A stretch of DNA of 64,000 bases. It comes from Platycnemis pennipes. Taxonomy: Eukaryota > Arthropoda > Insecta > Odonata > Platycnemididae. The position numbers were made by a program, and so were the translations under genes. The stretch spans positions 74,880,645 to 74,944,644 of the forward strand of contig OW121853.1 of assembly GCA_933228895.1 (NCBI GenBank), given 5' to 3'. Within the stretch, counting starts at the first letter, position 1, and every line of letters begins with the position of its first letter. Of this stretch, positions 23,193 through 34,825 are shown piece by piece. Below the pieces are notes generated by a model. That model saw only the letters and a list, made by a program, of their open reading frames with translations. It ran no database searches and was not told the DNA's origin.

Positions 23193-23982
23193 TACGTGGG
23201 GACCGAAGAAGCATTTCATTTCTCTCGTTGTGAATCGGTAGAAAAGCATTCCTAATGCCATTGCGTTCATTTAATCTAATTTGAATGACACTTTCCTCAA
23301 GTCCTCCGCGTAAATGGGGCGTAAATCTTCATCTCGGCTCGAGGAATTGCAGGGGACGGGAGTGATGAGGAAATAGAAAGGGTTGGTGAACGAGCATTTG
23401 GACATTCGAGGGAGGAAGAGTCTTATTTTTTTCTCAATTACCGCAAACCTTCTTTGTTCTCCACGTCAATCTAAAATGTCACATTTGAATGTTATCATTC
23501 CTTCCTTCATTTCCCCAATTTTTTTTTTTTTTAATTTTCCGCGCGTACAATCTCTTTTCACGAGAACCTTGAGCGTATGTGTGTGCGTGCAAACTTCGTT
23601 TCGTTGGCCATTTCCACCACTCTCGGCGCTGACTTGATGTGAAAGCTCTTGATGCAATCTTTATCAATTTCCCCGCGATGCCCCGAGCGCTTCCGTCACT
23701 TGGCTGGCACGGGGAAAAGCTTGAGGGATGAAAAACGTCTTTTCGAATCAGTTACATTTCAATTTGCCGCTCGTCTGGTCTCTTTATTCACCTGAGCCCT
23801 CGTGTATGAGGGTCCTTCGTACGAGATTAAGTGAGGTGAAATATATCTGAGCGTTACTCGTGCTTGGAGCCTATTTTTTTAAAAACCTGACCTAAAATCA
23901 CATTTTAAATACTATCGGCATCACATTAGGGCTATTATGATTTGTCAAAGTAATACATACGTGATAATAATGTTTTCGTGGT
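23193..23982. other. Unrecognised sequence with poly(T) run
   Basis: A T run lies at 23520-23532. The overlapping open frames at 23383-23667 have no recognisable domain. Confidence 0.4.
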
Positions 23983-24712
23983 CATCATCATCATTGGTCA
24001 ACAATCCTACGATTGGTTTGACGCAGCTTTCCACTCGATCCTTCTCTTGGCCAACCTTTTCATTGCGACGTAATTCTTCTCTTTGACATTCTTCACAACC
24101 TGTTCCATGTATCTCATACGAGGCCTGCCTTTTCCAATCTACCCGTTCACTTTTCCCTAGACAATAGTCTTCATCAGGCCATCGTGTCTCAAGATATTGC
24201 CGATTAAGTTTTCCCTTCTTCTTTTTAGAGTTGTCAGCAGACTTCTCTTTTCTCCTACTCTTCTTAGCACTTCCTCATTACTTACTCGGTCGATCCATTT
24301 AATCTTCAGCATTCTTCTGTAGCACCTCATTTCAAGTGCTTCTACCCTTTTCTTCTCCGCTGCTGTCATCGTCCATGATTCACTGCCGTAAAGAAAAATG
24401 CTCCAGATGTATGTTCTGATGAACTGTTTCCTTACTTCTATGCTTGTATTTCCTGCAGTAAGTAGATTCTTCTTTTGATAGAATGCCCTCTTTGCCTGGG
24501 CTATTCTACTCATTATTTCTTTCTTGCTTCGTCCATCGTTGGTTACTCTGCTTCCCAGGTAACAGAACTCTGTCACCTCTTCCAGTTTCTGATTTCCTAG
24601 TTTAACGTTGGTTTTCGCCTCTTCTTTTTTGCTGCACTTCAATATCTTAGTCTTCTTCTTATTTATCTTCAGCTGATATCTGGCCATAGTCCTTTCCATG
24701 GTTGTTAGCAGA
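23983..24712 (-). pseudogene. LINE-2 ORF2 C-terminal region (best preserved, 180 codons open)
   Basis: The minus-strand frame 24699-24157 is open for 180 codons. It begins MARYQLKINKKKTKILKCSK, has the FCYLGSRVTNDGRSKKEI block (about residues 45-65), then ESWTMTAAEKKRVEALEMRC (about 107-126) and IKWIDRVSNEEVLRRVGEKR (about 134-153). This is the region after the FADD palm of endonuclease-reverse transcriptase LINEs (RTE/CR1-like sense; clade not decided). The final ~60 residues continue after a stop to the (ATG)n tail at 23985-23995. The reverse transcriptase palm and endonuclease are absent. It abuts a LINE-1 tail in the opposite orientation at 24716. Confidence 0.9.
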
Positions 24713-24715
24713 ATA

Positions 24716-25018
24716 ATGTAATTGAAAGATAGATTGTCGTACTGATAGATTCAAAATGGCATTTTCCCCCGTACTATAAGAGAACAGAATAGGCAGCATA
24801 ACAAAGGGATAGGTATGGGAAATATTTTAGAGTAGTCTGTAGTGCACGATGCATGTATTAATCCCTTAAATACTATAGATACTAACAATCTAGTTGCATG
24901 AGAACCTATAGTTGCTTGTTTGCATGTCAATAGTGCATGCTTGGTGATCTTCACCCTCTGCCACACACCCTCGCGGTGACTTGCAGGGTATCGTGTAGAT
25001 GTAGGAAGATGTAGATGT
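24716..25018 (+). mobile_element. LINE-1 3' end, subfamily A
   Basis: Plus-strand copy encodes the end motif RTDRFKMAFSPVL.. (frameshifted FFPRTIRE), then the 3' UTR with CACACACCCTCGCGGTGACTTG, and ends in GTAGATGTAGGAAGATGTAGATG-type tail repeats. It lies directly beside the LINE-2 copy, consistent with insertion next to or into it. Confidence 0.85.
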
Positions 25019-26070
25019 TAAATAATGTTTGATGATATTTTTTCTAGAGTTTGCTCGCTAATTAAAAGCCTTATGAAATAGAAGGAAGAATATTGATTGT
25101 AATTTATACAACGCATCCCAACATGAGGTCAAAATAGTTTAAGCATCCGCATCTTATCTGACGACAGCAGTGAATACATAACTAATGAAAAATTTGTAAC
25201 TTTCCCGGCGTATACAATGTGTAAAATCTTCTCCAGATATCAATCAGGTTAGGTAATTCGCTGCTAACGTTTCCGTGGCTGACTCATCCATCGTCTTCGG
25301 GGTGTCGTCTTCCGTTTTCTGTTATTTTTTCTTGAACATGATTTCTTGTTTGACTTCAGCCAAGTTTCATGTATGTTGACAACCGAAGCGAAAAGTATGT
25401 CAAATAATTCCTGCCATCTTCGAGCAGAGCGACTGGGATGGATTCGTTTAGAAGACGGAAGAGTGTCTCAAGCACTTGTTTGGGATAAATAACGTTAGTT
25501 TACAAACATCATTTGATGTTTGTAAACTAACGCAAATTTACACTGATGCAAATTTACACGAACGTGGATTGAATCAATTTTTGCTGATTTTGCATAAAAT
25601 TGAGAATAAGAAGAGCAGAGAAAACAGGAAAATAATATTATATTTTAATTCTAACGGTTGCTGTATTTAATTAGCGAGTTTTTTTCTGGTTTACGTTTAA
25701 TGGATAATTTCACTTAACGTAGCCTTTTATTATCACATCTAAAGTTAACGTCACCGTTTATACCTTGGATAATGTTGGAAAATGATTCGTAAGCATTAGA
25801 GACAAAAACGGTTTGAAACAAATAAAAAAACTTTCCTTTTAATTTGCGATATTTTGAGAAAAATTGTTACAATTTATTGTTATACCAATAAGGTAAGTAA
25901 TTAGTTGTCCTGAAAATGGCAACTGTATTATTATTTTAATGTTTAAATTATTGAAATATTTTGTAACCAATGCTGTCCTTTATTACTGCGTAAAAGCCCT
26001 TGTACGTCATTAGGTATTACTTGGTAGCTTTTAGGTGTTTTGTACGCAAAGCATTGGAATAAACCTATTC
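25019..26070. other. AT-rich sequence with a perfect hairpin
   Basis: No gene is recognised. A perfect inverted repeat (19 bp arms beginning CGTTAGTTTACAAACATCA, 2 bp loop) lies at 25493-25532. The right part, ending in GGAATAAACC at about 26060, could be the 3' end of an unidentified retroposon whose tail is the microsatellite that follows. Confidence 0.5.
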
Positions 26071-26155
26071 TACTCTATTTTAGTCTCTTCTACTCTCGTC
26101 GACTCCATGATACTCAACTCTTCTCTATTCTACTCTTTCTTATGTATTCCATTCA
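26071..26155 (+). repeat. Decayed TTCTACTCTA microsatellite
   Basis: Variants of TATTCTACTCTA are repeated irregularly. Placement just after AATAAACC suggests a retroposon tail. Confidence 0.6.
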
Positions 26156-27254
26156 ATTCTGTTCTCATATGCTGACAACCCACTCACAGTTGATATTTCA
26201 GCTATGGCGCTAGCAACAGTATTTAAGCGGCTCTATTCCACAACCCGCTTGTTTTGTTTACATCTGTTTGTTTACATATTTTTGATGTTTTACGCCTACT
26301 CATCCGACGCGGTTTAGATCACTCTAGTCAGAATGTTATCATCATAACTCTCTTTCCACGGCCCCAAACTCAAAATCCTTTTCGTCGACGCACGGGGTAA
26401 TATTTCAGATGTACCGAACGAAACAGTGCGAGTTATTCGTTTGAAAGCGCAAGGAGTCCGTCGTTTTTTTTCTCGAAGCCACTGGTTGCCACAATGCGAA
26501 GCGTTCGCCTTTGTGTTCCTAAAGCGGTCTCGCTGGATGCGTATGCTTATTGAAACTGTGTGTGATAGCGCTTTCGGTTTGCTTCCCACTTAAACCGAAG
26601 AATGGAACGCGGAGTCGGGATCATCGCAATTTCGAGCCCCGCATTTCTCATCGTTTGTATCACCCACCTTTTTATATTTTCTCTCTGGTGCGCGGGTGAG
26701 AAAAACGAAAGAAAAAAACCATTCCATCCCAGTTATTTGGAATGCGCTCAGCTCGCAGATTGCGCGGGACTGGCGAAACAATTGATACGAGTTTTCGCAT
26801 GAGGTGTCAACGAATATGAAACATGGCTGATGTCAAACAATTATTCGCGGGTAAGAAAAAAAACTCTGTAGTTATTTTTAATGAACGTCTCGTTATATTG
26901 CTCCATACTCAAGGAATGGGTCACTTTGTCGACTCGTACGGAATGTGACCCTGACCTGTTCTGTTCGTTTAGAAATTTTTACAGATATGTTGCTGTATAT
27001 TTCTAATCAGGCGTCATAAAGAGTGTTAGTGAGTGAGATGAGACGCTACTTAATTATTTAATTTACCAGAAACACTTAAATCGGTGTTCTCGTGGCTAAA
27101 GTCACACCCATTACGGTAACTGTCTAATGATGGATTTCTTCTAAATAATTTGGCAAAGTTTGCTTATCATCGTCGTTACGAACTTCTCTATGCATAGCAA
27201 CGTCCTCCAGAAAATCTTACGGTGTGGTAGCTTACGTTTAACTTCGGGTTGGTT
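26156..27254. other. Unrecognised sequence
   Basis: A moderately GC-richer patch at 26300-26780 holds overlapping open frames on both strands without recognisable domains. No gene is called. Confidence 0.4.
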
Positions 27255-27575
27255 GGTTATTTAGGGGAGGCGACTGACAGCTGAGGTCATTTGCGCCATA
27301 TAGGATAGGATTGGGTAATGGTAGGAGTTTTTAGGGAACGGAGGAAGGGTGGAGAGAAACCCGGCGTCGGCATTAGCCTACTTTTAACGACAGGCGCCAA
27401 GGGGACCACGGCTTAACGTCCCATCCGACGGACGGAGCACTGTACTTGAAATGCCCTCCACTAGGCACTCAAGTGGGGACCGGTTTTCCACTGAAAAATC
27501 CGCCACTGCCGGGAATCGAACCCGGGCCCTCGGGATGGGAGGCCAGTACTCTAGCCACCACACCAACCCGATCCC
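27255..27575 (-). mobile_element. tRNA-derived SINE, family A, near full length
   Basis: On the minus strand: box A in GGTGTGGTGGCTAGAGTACT, box B in GGGTTCGATTCCCGGC (about 27510-27525), then the body with GGGACGTTAAGCCGTGGTCC and CCGACGCCGGGTTTCTCTCC, ending near 27255. This is the most complete of at least five copies (59110, 56448, 63640 and the split one at 36402). Confidence 0.9.
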
Positions 27576-27959
27576 CGTTTAACTTCGGTATTTATGTCTT
27601 TCACTCATAGAAATAATAAAAGTGGGCCTCACTCGCATCCCTGAAGAACACTGTTGGCACCAATAGAAACAACCTGTCAGCAAGATCAGCGAAAAACTTT
27701 TTGTCCGAGACTTATCACGTGTAGAACATTTTAAGTGAAGTACTCTCTGTGTCTATAGGGAATGCAAAACTACGGAAACCTTGGCGTCTTTCATTATGAG
27801 AGGGCTAATGTTGACGCTTGAGTTTCTCTCCGTTCCCTGGATAATTTCCGCGTATTCTCAAGCACTATCATATTAAACAAATCAACTGAGCTTTTGTTCG
27901 ACCATTATGTATCAAAATATGGTCGATTAAGTCATCGTCTTTGTTATCGTCGTTATGGT
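27576..27959. other. Unrecognised sequence
   Basis: No family match. Confidence 0.4.
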
Positions 27960-28468
27960 CATCGTCATCATTAAGTCTTGTTTTTCCGTAGACTTATCTT
28001 TTCTCCCACTCTGCTTAGGACTTCTTCGTTAGCCTCTCGATCCATTTTCTTTTCATCATTCGTCTGTAACATCACGTTTCAAAATCTTCCATCCTTGACT
28101 TCTCTGCTTCTGTTGTCTTACTGCCGTAAAAAAAATGTTCCAGATGTCAGTTATAATGAAGTGTTTCCTTACTTCCAAGCTTGTGTTTCCAGCCTTAAGT
28201 AGATACTTCTTTTCGTACAATGCCCTTGAATTTTGAGGCAACAATACTATTTCATTTCCTCACGCTTTTGTTGTCCGTTTTTAACATTGGTTTATAACGA
28301 TTCTTCTCTCCTTCCACATAATTAATTTTCTTTTAATTGATCCTCATATGAAATCCGGACATGTCTTGTCAATGGTAAAGACATTTTCTTTTCAATGGCT
28401 AGTAAAGTCTTCTTTAGACCTCTTTCTGTCTCTGACATAACCAATATGCCATTGATGAATCGCAGTAT
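27960..28468 (-). pseudogene. LINE-2 fragment, interrupted at the palm motif
   Basis: The minus strand carries decayed VRKHFIITDIWNIFF and SLLKAGNTSLEVRK blocks (about 28110-28220). It reaches the start of the palm region (GAATCGCAGTATTTC complement at 28450-28466), where a different LINE with an AATAAATAAA tail begins. The second LINE appears to have inserted here. Confidence 0.75.
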
Positions 28469-28860
28469 TTCTTTATTTATTTATTGAGTTTAACGTTCAC
28501 CCAACATATACATAATTATAGGGTGAACAAACAAAATATATAAATACAAATATAAATAGTAATCTGGTCGTAGTCACAAAAATAATAACAAACAAATAAT
28601 AATTATAACTGAAAATGCCAAATAAACAGGTCACAGCCAAAATAAAAATAACTTAACATCCTTAGTTACTCCACAAACAAAGTTTTTACTTCTTTCAAAA
28701 AGTTGTCTTTCCTGACATATAGGTCTAATTCATTACAATACTTGTTATAAGTAGCACATATCCTTTGCATTGGTGAATTTGCACCATAATTAGTGTTCAT
28801 CTTTGATGTGTAAAAGGTCCTTTTTGACCTACTATTAACTGCTTAGCATAGTATGCTGAT
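28469..28860 (-). pseudogene. LINE-3 3' end with AATAAATAAATAAA tail
   Basis: The minus strand reads FYTSKMNTNYGANSPMQRIC then NKYCNELDLYVRKDNFLKEV and stops. This matches the last ~60 residues of CR1/I-like LINE proteins (T..NYG.NSP..R...LYN..S..LD.F). A ~250 bp 3' UTR follows, ending in AATAAATAAATAAA (28468-28482 as TTTATTTATTTATT). A third LINE family in the window. Confidence 0.8.
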
Positions 28861-30228
28861 TTTCATCCTGTGAAATGAACTATTGAAGCCTTCTCTTTGA
28901 TTTTATTGATTGCTATCTCGCATGTTGACAGTTATTATCTCCTGCAACCATAGTACACGAACATACGGCGTTGAGTTGAGTTTCCACGTTGATCTATGAG
29001 ATCTTGAGAATAAAGATGACTCAAAGTAGTAGTAGTGGAATGAAGAAAGTTTCCGAAGAATTTCGAAAGGGGCGAAAGACGTGGACGAAGGAGGCGTTGA
29101 AGGGGATGTTTGAGGCGGCAAAGGAAGGGAGAACTTAAAAGGCTGCAGGCAACCCGTGGTCGACCGCGGCGAATTAGCGGAAGCAGTTAAGTCGCATGTC
29201 TTGGGAGTTTCGGGAAATTGGGGTCGAGTGGGCGGTCACCGGGAGCGTGTTGCGTGCAAGGCAACAGTTGAGCACCTCCTCTCTCTGAGTTCCTCGTGTC
29301 GTGCTCACATGCAAATGGCTTGGTGAGGGAACGAAGCGAGTATGAGTCCAGGCATGGTTTGGACCAAACTCGGCAATTCGGCACCTCCGGCTCCTAAAAG
29401 CCTTGTCTCACGAATTCCCCTTCGCTACAGAAATATCTCTCTTTCTCTTTGAATAATTTGTTTTTCATTTACATGCTGGCCTGTGTGGATTGCACCCTCT
29501 CACGAAAGGCATTTGGTGTTGGAAACTTCGAATATCCTAGTCAGAAAGAACCCTAGTTTCCAAAATCCACAAGTTTAAAAAAAAAACTCTACTCTGGTTG
29601 TGGAACGTGATGCCATTATCAGTGCCTCAATAACATTATGGTACATACTTGGTAATCAAACCATGGTTTGGTTTTAATTGGGAAGATCCAGGAAATTCCA
29701 GTTGTTATTTTTACTAGCTGTACACTTATGTTTTTAGTTCTCCAACTCCTAAGGCTATATCGAGCCGTCCAACCTCTCAACAAACATTCTAAGATACGCA
29801 AAGTATATATGTATTCCCAAGGTGGGTTGCAAGATCGCAGGAATATGGTAGTAGAGCCGTTTAAACCTGTCCTCGTCCACATCAGCGAAGAATCAATTTC
29901 TGGAGTTACTGTGGAATCAGTGTAATATCCTCGTTAAACGTGTTGGCTCATGGCGCTGAATTATCCTCCAACAATACATACATTCATTGAAATGAATCGA
30001 GGGAGCGATCCATGGATTTACATTCGTCTGCTGTCTACATTTTAAAAATCCAATGCAATACCTATTTGGAGCTTGGGAAGTGACCAATAGATGGCACCCA
30101 TTATTTCTTAAATGGGAAAATAGTCCATTTTGGTGAACTGCATGCCTCTTAACCAGAAAGATGTCGGTTACAAATATCTCCTTGGCTATAATATTGTTGC
30201 TTACATAAGGATCAAAAGTCAAGTCTAA
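28861..30228. other. Unrecognised sequence
   Basis: 28900-29400 is GC-richer and has frames open by composition. The octamer ATGCAAAT at 29310 is isolated. No gene or repeat family is recognised. Confidence 0.4.
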
Positions 30229-30363
30229 TACACAGTGCCCCAGTTCCGTTAGGACTGTGGCTATAAAAAATAAAGGTCATGGAATATGCTGAAAAAATCA
30301 CTGTATTTATTCAAAATAGTCTCCCTCTGAATCAATATGATAGGGGAGCTATCCCCATCCTCC

Positions 30364-30757
30364 GGCTTCAGACCACATATCCCTATCCCTTCTATCCCTT
30401 CCATCCCTATCCTTATACCTTTCCTCCCGGTCTGAAGCGCCTATTAGTGCGGAAACAGACTTGAAAACACCATGAATGAGTGAATCAATATATGACTGAT
30501 ATCCCGCCCTTGGGCTTCGGACCATATCCTATCCCCATCCCTTCCATACCTATCCTTATGCCTTTCCTCCCGGTCTGAAGCGCCTATTAGTGCGGAAACA
30601 GACTTGAAAACACCCATGATGAATCAATATGATAGAAGCTTCAGACCACATATCCCTATCCCTTCTATCCCTTCCATCCCTATCCTTATACCTTTCCTCC
30701 CGGTCTGAAGCGCCTATTAGTGCGGAAACAGACTTGAAAACACCATGAGTGAATCAA
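30364..30757 (+). repeat. Three-unit tandem repeat with hairpin arms
   Basis: Units start at about 30364, 30512 and 30640. Each has GCTTCAGACC (the second reads GCTTCGGACC), a pyrimidine-rich run of CCCTATCCCTT words, then GGTCTGAAGC, and the shared block CGCCTATTAGTGCGGAAACA. The first and last motifs are inverted copies, so each unit can fold into a hairpin. It sits in the 3' part of the mariner. Confidence 0.9.
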
Positions 30758-30789
30758 TACACTGCTGAAATCGATTTGAAAGAGTTTTG

Positions 30790-32277
30790 AAATGGCCACT
30801 CTAGTCCTACTTTGGAATTGTATTTAGTACTGCAGTAGAAATGTCTTGGATGTCCTTGATGGCGTTGTGACGGTGTCCTTTGATTGCCAACTTCAATTTG
30901 GGGAACAACGAGAAGTCTGCTGGGGATAGGAATGCCACATCGGCTAAAAAACATCGAGTGGTCAATGTTTCGATGTTTATAAAAGTACTCACTACTCACT
31001 CATTCATCATCGACAAAATACATCGATGTATCGAGTTTTTATGCCTTCATATCCGAGTTTAGGTATTATCATAGAGGTATTATGTATTGGGTATTATGCA
31101 TCAGTAATTTTGCATCTTCTTAAAAACTTGCAATTTTGAAAATTATTCGGAAATCGGACCTTATTTAGAAAAATATTAATAAATAATACGCAAATATTTT
31201 TCCATTGAATTTATTTTTAAACAGAAAACATATCACTGTTTCATAATGAAATAAATATAAATAAACATAATACAACAAAAAACAAATAACACAATAATGT
31301 GGGTGTACCTGTTCCCTAAAAATATTCTAAGCTTGGTGGTATAACAAAAATCTAATTGAAAAACAGTGGGCTTAAAACGTTTAAACCTCCCAGTATCGGT
31401 AAGGGACACTCTTTGATTAATATGCAGCGACCCCAACCTACTACTGTTATCTTGTACCACCTAGTTGAGAGTTGATACAATCCTCTCAGAAGGTACTGAT
31501 GTAGGCATGGCGGATCATGTTCTTGGAAGGCAACACTGGGATGAAAACATGAACGATTTTATACCTTCACTTGTTTCCCTACACGCGAAAGATAGATGTC
31601 GTAATTAGGGAAGTATTCTTAAGTCGTATTCTTAAAAGGCTTATGATAATCAGAAAAATGAATTATTGGTCAACCAAAAACATTTATTATACCGCTCGTT
31701 TCCTAAAACATCGCTGCGATGTTGAGTGTTTTGAAAACATCGAGTCGATGTTCCATCGATTGTCTTACCACTCGATGTTTTCGATGTATCGGCAAAAAAC
31801 ATCGAGTAGTCCGATACATCGATGTCGATGTGACATCCCTAGCTGGGGACAAATCTGGCGAATACGGTGGGTCATCCAGGACTGTGGGTGATCCCTTTTC
31901 TGACCAAAAACTCGCATACAATCTTCGCTTTCTGGGCTGGGGCTTTGTCTTGGAGGAGCGACCAGGAACCTGCCTCTCGTCATTCGGGTCGAATTCGATG
32001 AATTCTCACTCACAAACTTTGGAGGATGCCGAGATAATACTCAGAATTGACGGTGTGCCCTTCTGGTACTAACTCCTGGTGAATGTTTCCTTTGGAATCG
32101 AAGAAAAGTGTTAACATTGCCTTCACACGACTCTTCTGCATGCGGACTTTCTTTGGTTTCGGCTTCTGTGGGCTAAACCACGCTGTACTCTGCCGCTTTG
32201 TAACAGGCTCGTACTGGAAACATCATGTTTTGTCTCCTGTTACAATCGATTTCGTGAAATCAGTATCTCTTCAGTAG
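30790..32277 (-). pseudogene. mariner transposase remnant (catalytic half)
   Basis: On the minus strand the N-terminal part of what remains (32250-31850) reads VTGDKTWCFQYEP (first catalytic D), KVRMQKSRVKAMLTLFFDSK, QELVPEGHTVNSEYYLGILQ, then QDKAPAQKAK (second D). After a frameshift comes DDPPYSPDLSPA with the third D, where the hAT-type element splits the gene. The other side resumes with DFSLFPKLKLAIKGH (about 30926) and ends VLNTIPK near 30820. D-to-D spacing is compatible with DD34D mariner enzymes. The helix-turn-helix N-terminus is missing and there are in-frame stops, so it is inactive. Confidence 0.92.
30927..31841. mobile_element. hAT-type non-autonomous element inside the mariner
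   Basis: Ends are TAGGAATGCCACATCG on the left and, reverse-complemented, TAGGGATGTCACATCG on the right. Exact 8 bp target duplications GCTGGGGA lie at 30919-30926 and 31842-31849. Removing the element with one duplication rejoins the mariner frame between SPA and DF, which confirms the borders. The terminal regions repeat ACATCGA and CGATGTATCGA words. The 915 bp interior has no transposase. Confidence 0.93.
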
Positions 32278-32561
32278 AAATCAGTATCAGATTCTTTTAG
32301 TGGAAATGAGTATCAGAAATCAGTAACTTAACACAAAACTTGATGTTGCCTCGCTGCTCCGCTGCCATTTTCCGACGAGTGTTAGACTCGTACTGTTACA
32401 TTCGCGGCCAGAACATATGCTGCAGCGATACTAGCGCTTTGAACTTCTACACGGCTGTTAATGAAAGTTCAAGGATTGCACCGCCACTACTCGCCACCAG
32501 ATAGCATTGCAGTGTGGAATTTCAAACAAGCAGTCTTAACGGAACTGGGACGCACTGTGTA

Positions 32562-33352
32562 CTGCGAATTTTTGATTGGGCATTACTGATTCATTTCGAC
32601 TCATGCATTAACTGCACAGATATTTTGACTTAGTAACTGCTACGTTTAGCTTCTACGTCGGCCACTGAAATAATTACGAGTAACGCTTAGGCTTTATTGA
32701 AGGATTTTTTTTCAGATAACACTGATACACATGTAAGCTTGGCAATTCTACCATAGACCACATGAGGTTATGAGCATCAGTTTATAGCTACCGTGCAAAT
32801 CTGGTCAAGGAGGCGATGAGATTACGTTAAATGTCTTTGTTATTCTATAGCAGAATTTTCACAGAGAAAAAAATCTGTCTTGGCCGGGACCAGAACCCAG
32901 AATTCCCATATTTCGGTTTAGAAACTTTACCAGTTAAGATACCTGGGTATTTTCTTCGTGGAAATGAGTAATATGCATGGAATTGGTTTTTTCGTATGTA
33001 CTCTGCACGTGGAACGAAATTTTCTCACCAATTTAAAAAATAGTATGGAAGCCAAAATTTTGCATGCTAACCTCAAAGATTGTGATTAAATGACGTTAAA
33101 ATGTTCCCGAAAATTGACGAAAGTCACATGACTTGAAACGCCTCCTGACGTCACTGTACGGAATAGTTCAATATTGCCTCGGAAGCAGACTTATGTTTGA
33201 GAAAAAAAACGTGGAGAATTGCTGTTTTTAGTTTTTTAGCCGTTCCTTAATCGAATGAATGAGTGTAAATGGATTTAAAAAAAAGCACAATCCGACAATT
33301 TGCCTTTGGTCGACTGTCTTAAGGTGGCTGCAATATTAAAAAAATGGATATT
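32562..33352. other. Unrecognised sequence with a SINE head
   Basis: 32880-32958 on the minus strand has a box B-like GGGTTCTGGTCCCGG and a box A-like TACCCAGGTATCTTAACTGG, the SINE family B arrangement also at 8275. The rest is unassigned. Confidence 0.5.
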
Positions 33353-33872
33353 CACCTACATCTACACGATAACCTGTAAGCCACCGCGAGGGTGTGTGGC
33401 AGGGGGCGAAGATCACCAAGCATGCACTACCGACATGAAAACAAGCAACTATTAGGGTCTCATGCAACTAGATTGTTAGTATCAATGGTATTTAAGGGAT
33501 TAATACATGCATCATGCACTACAGACTACTCTAAAATATTTCCCCCACCTATCCCTTTGCTATGATGTCTATTCTGTTCTCTTATAGTACAGGGGAAAAT
33601 GCCATTTTCAATCTATCAGTACGACAATCTATCTCTCTAATCTTACCTATCTGATCGAATCTAGCATACTACGCTGGTGTTTTTAATATGTGCCTAACAT
33701 CTTCAATAAAGCTATCCGATATAAATTTCTGTAATAGATGTAATCTGTACTTTAACCTATGCTCTGATAATGATTCCCACCCTAATTCTTTTATTAATTC
33801 TAAAACACTACTCAACCTATCGTAACACCTTTTAAGGAACCTAGCTGCTCTACGCTGAAAATTGCATTGCAT
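33353..33872 (-). pseudogene. LINE-1 3' end, subfamily A
   Basis: The tail complement CTACATCTACACGATAACC is followed by GGTGTGTGGCAGGGGGCGAA. The minus-strand frame 33872-33669 reads FQRRAARFLKRCYDRLSSVL, then LIKELGWESLSEHRLKYRLH. This is the standard C-terminal block of non-LTR reverse transcriptases. It is 5'-truncated at about 33870. Confidence 0.9.
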
Positions 33873-34344
33873 CTGGATATTGCGTGGTCACAGCAGAGAT
33901 TTCGTGAGCGAAAAAAGGCAGAGCGCAATACAGATATTAGAAATTTAATGGACGATTTTCTCGTTACGATCCATGCTACTCAAATAAAAAATTGAATTCT
34001 ATTAATGTGTTGCATTAAAAATAAGATAAGTACAACCATTTTTGCCAAGTTTTCATAAAACAACTTACCTCCTTGCACAACAGCTAAACAACACGCGTAG
34101 TGATACCGTGCCGTGATGATATGCCATAGATGCCTTAGATAACGCCGTCTTTATAAGAGCCCGAAAGGGTACAGTTTTGAAAGAGTAATACCTTTATAAC
34201 ACAACTTAATTCTTCTGTAAAAATGTTGCCAAATACATTTAAGCTAATAAACTTCTCATTGAAAGAGTTACAAAAAATTGTGCACTTTCCCCATTCTGCT
34301 ATGGTGCATTTCAGCAGGCAACACCGCTAAGGTATTCTATATCT
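33873..34344. other. Unrecognised sequence
   Basis: No family match. Confidence 0.4.
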
Positions 34345-34740
34345 ACATAATACCCTGCAAGCCACCATAAAGTTGTTGTGTTGCAGGGGGTAAATTCTCA
34401 CCAAACATGCACCACACATTATGTTTAAAAAGGATTGGTAATAATATACTAGTCAGAACTTCACCATTTAAAAAAGATAAAAATAGCAAACTAACATGCA
34501 AAAACATGCTGTTAGTTGGGTTAGCTTTAAGTCCTCATACCAACATGCTATCCATTGCTACACTCGTATTGGATATATTTACCGTTATTCATATCCCTAA
34601 TTGTACGAGGAAAAAAGGACATTTTGAATCTGTCAGTTCGGCAATCAATTTCTCCAATTTTGTGATTAATGTCCAGTCTACCATCGTAAGTTGGGGTTCG
34701 CAAAATATTTTTGACGTCATCTCTGGAATATGGCGGTTAG
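34345..34740 (-). pseudogene. LINE-1 3' end, subfamily B
   Basis: The tail complement CTACATAATACCCTGCAAGCC is followed by the subfamily B 3' UTR (GTTGGGTTAGCTTTAAGTCC) and a minus-strand coding end RTDRFKMSFFPRTIR. It is 5'-truncated near 34740. Confidence 0.85.
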
Positions 34741-34825
34741 TCCGCTAGCCTTGAATTTGTTATCCTGTGGATATAAACCCGAGGACAGTACCTACCAGTC
34801 AATTTTCTTACGATACTGTTCCAGC

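Larger units (their letters stand above)
30231..32559 (-). mobile_element. mariner transposon, decayed, with nested insertions
   Basis: The left end CACAGTGCCCCAGTTCCGTT and right end (reverse-complemented) CACAGTGCGTCCCAGTTCCG are terminal inverted repeats, each bordered by TA (30229-30230 and 32560-32561). Transposase remnants lie on the minus strand. Total length is 2329 bp; removing the 915 bp hAT-type element with its 8 bp duplication and the ~0.4 kb tandem repeat leaves about 1 kb, shorter than the usual 1.3 kb because the transposase N-terminal part is missing. Confidence 0.93.

Noticed and set aside
27505..27575. tRNA gene on the minus strand (good box A and B)
   Set aside because: No full cloverleaf, and the same head is joined to a conserved SINE body in several copies.
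30364..30757. CRISPR-like array of repeats and spacers
   Set aside because: Only three units, whole units of 127-148 bp are repeated with no unique spacers, and the setting is a eukaryotic transposon.
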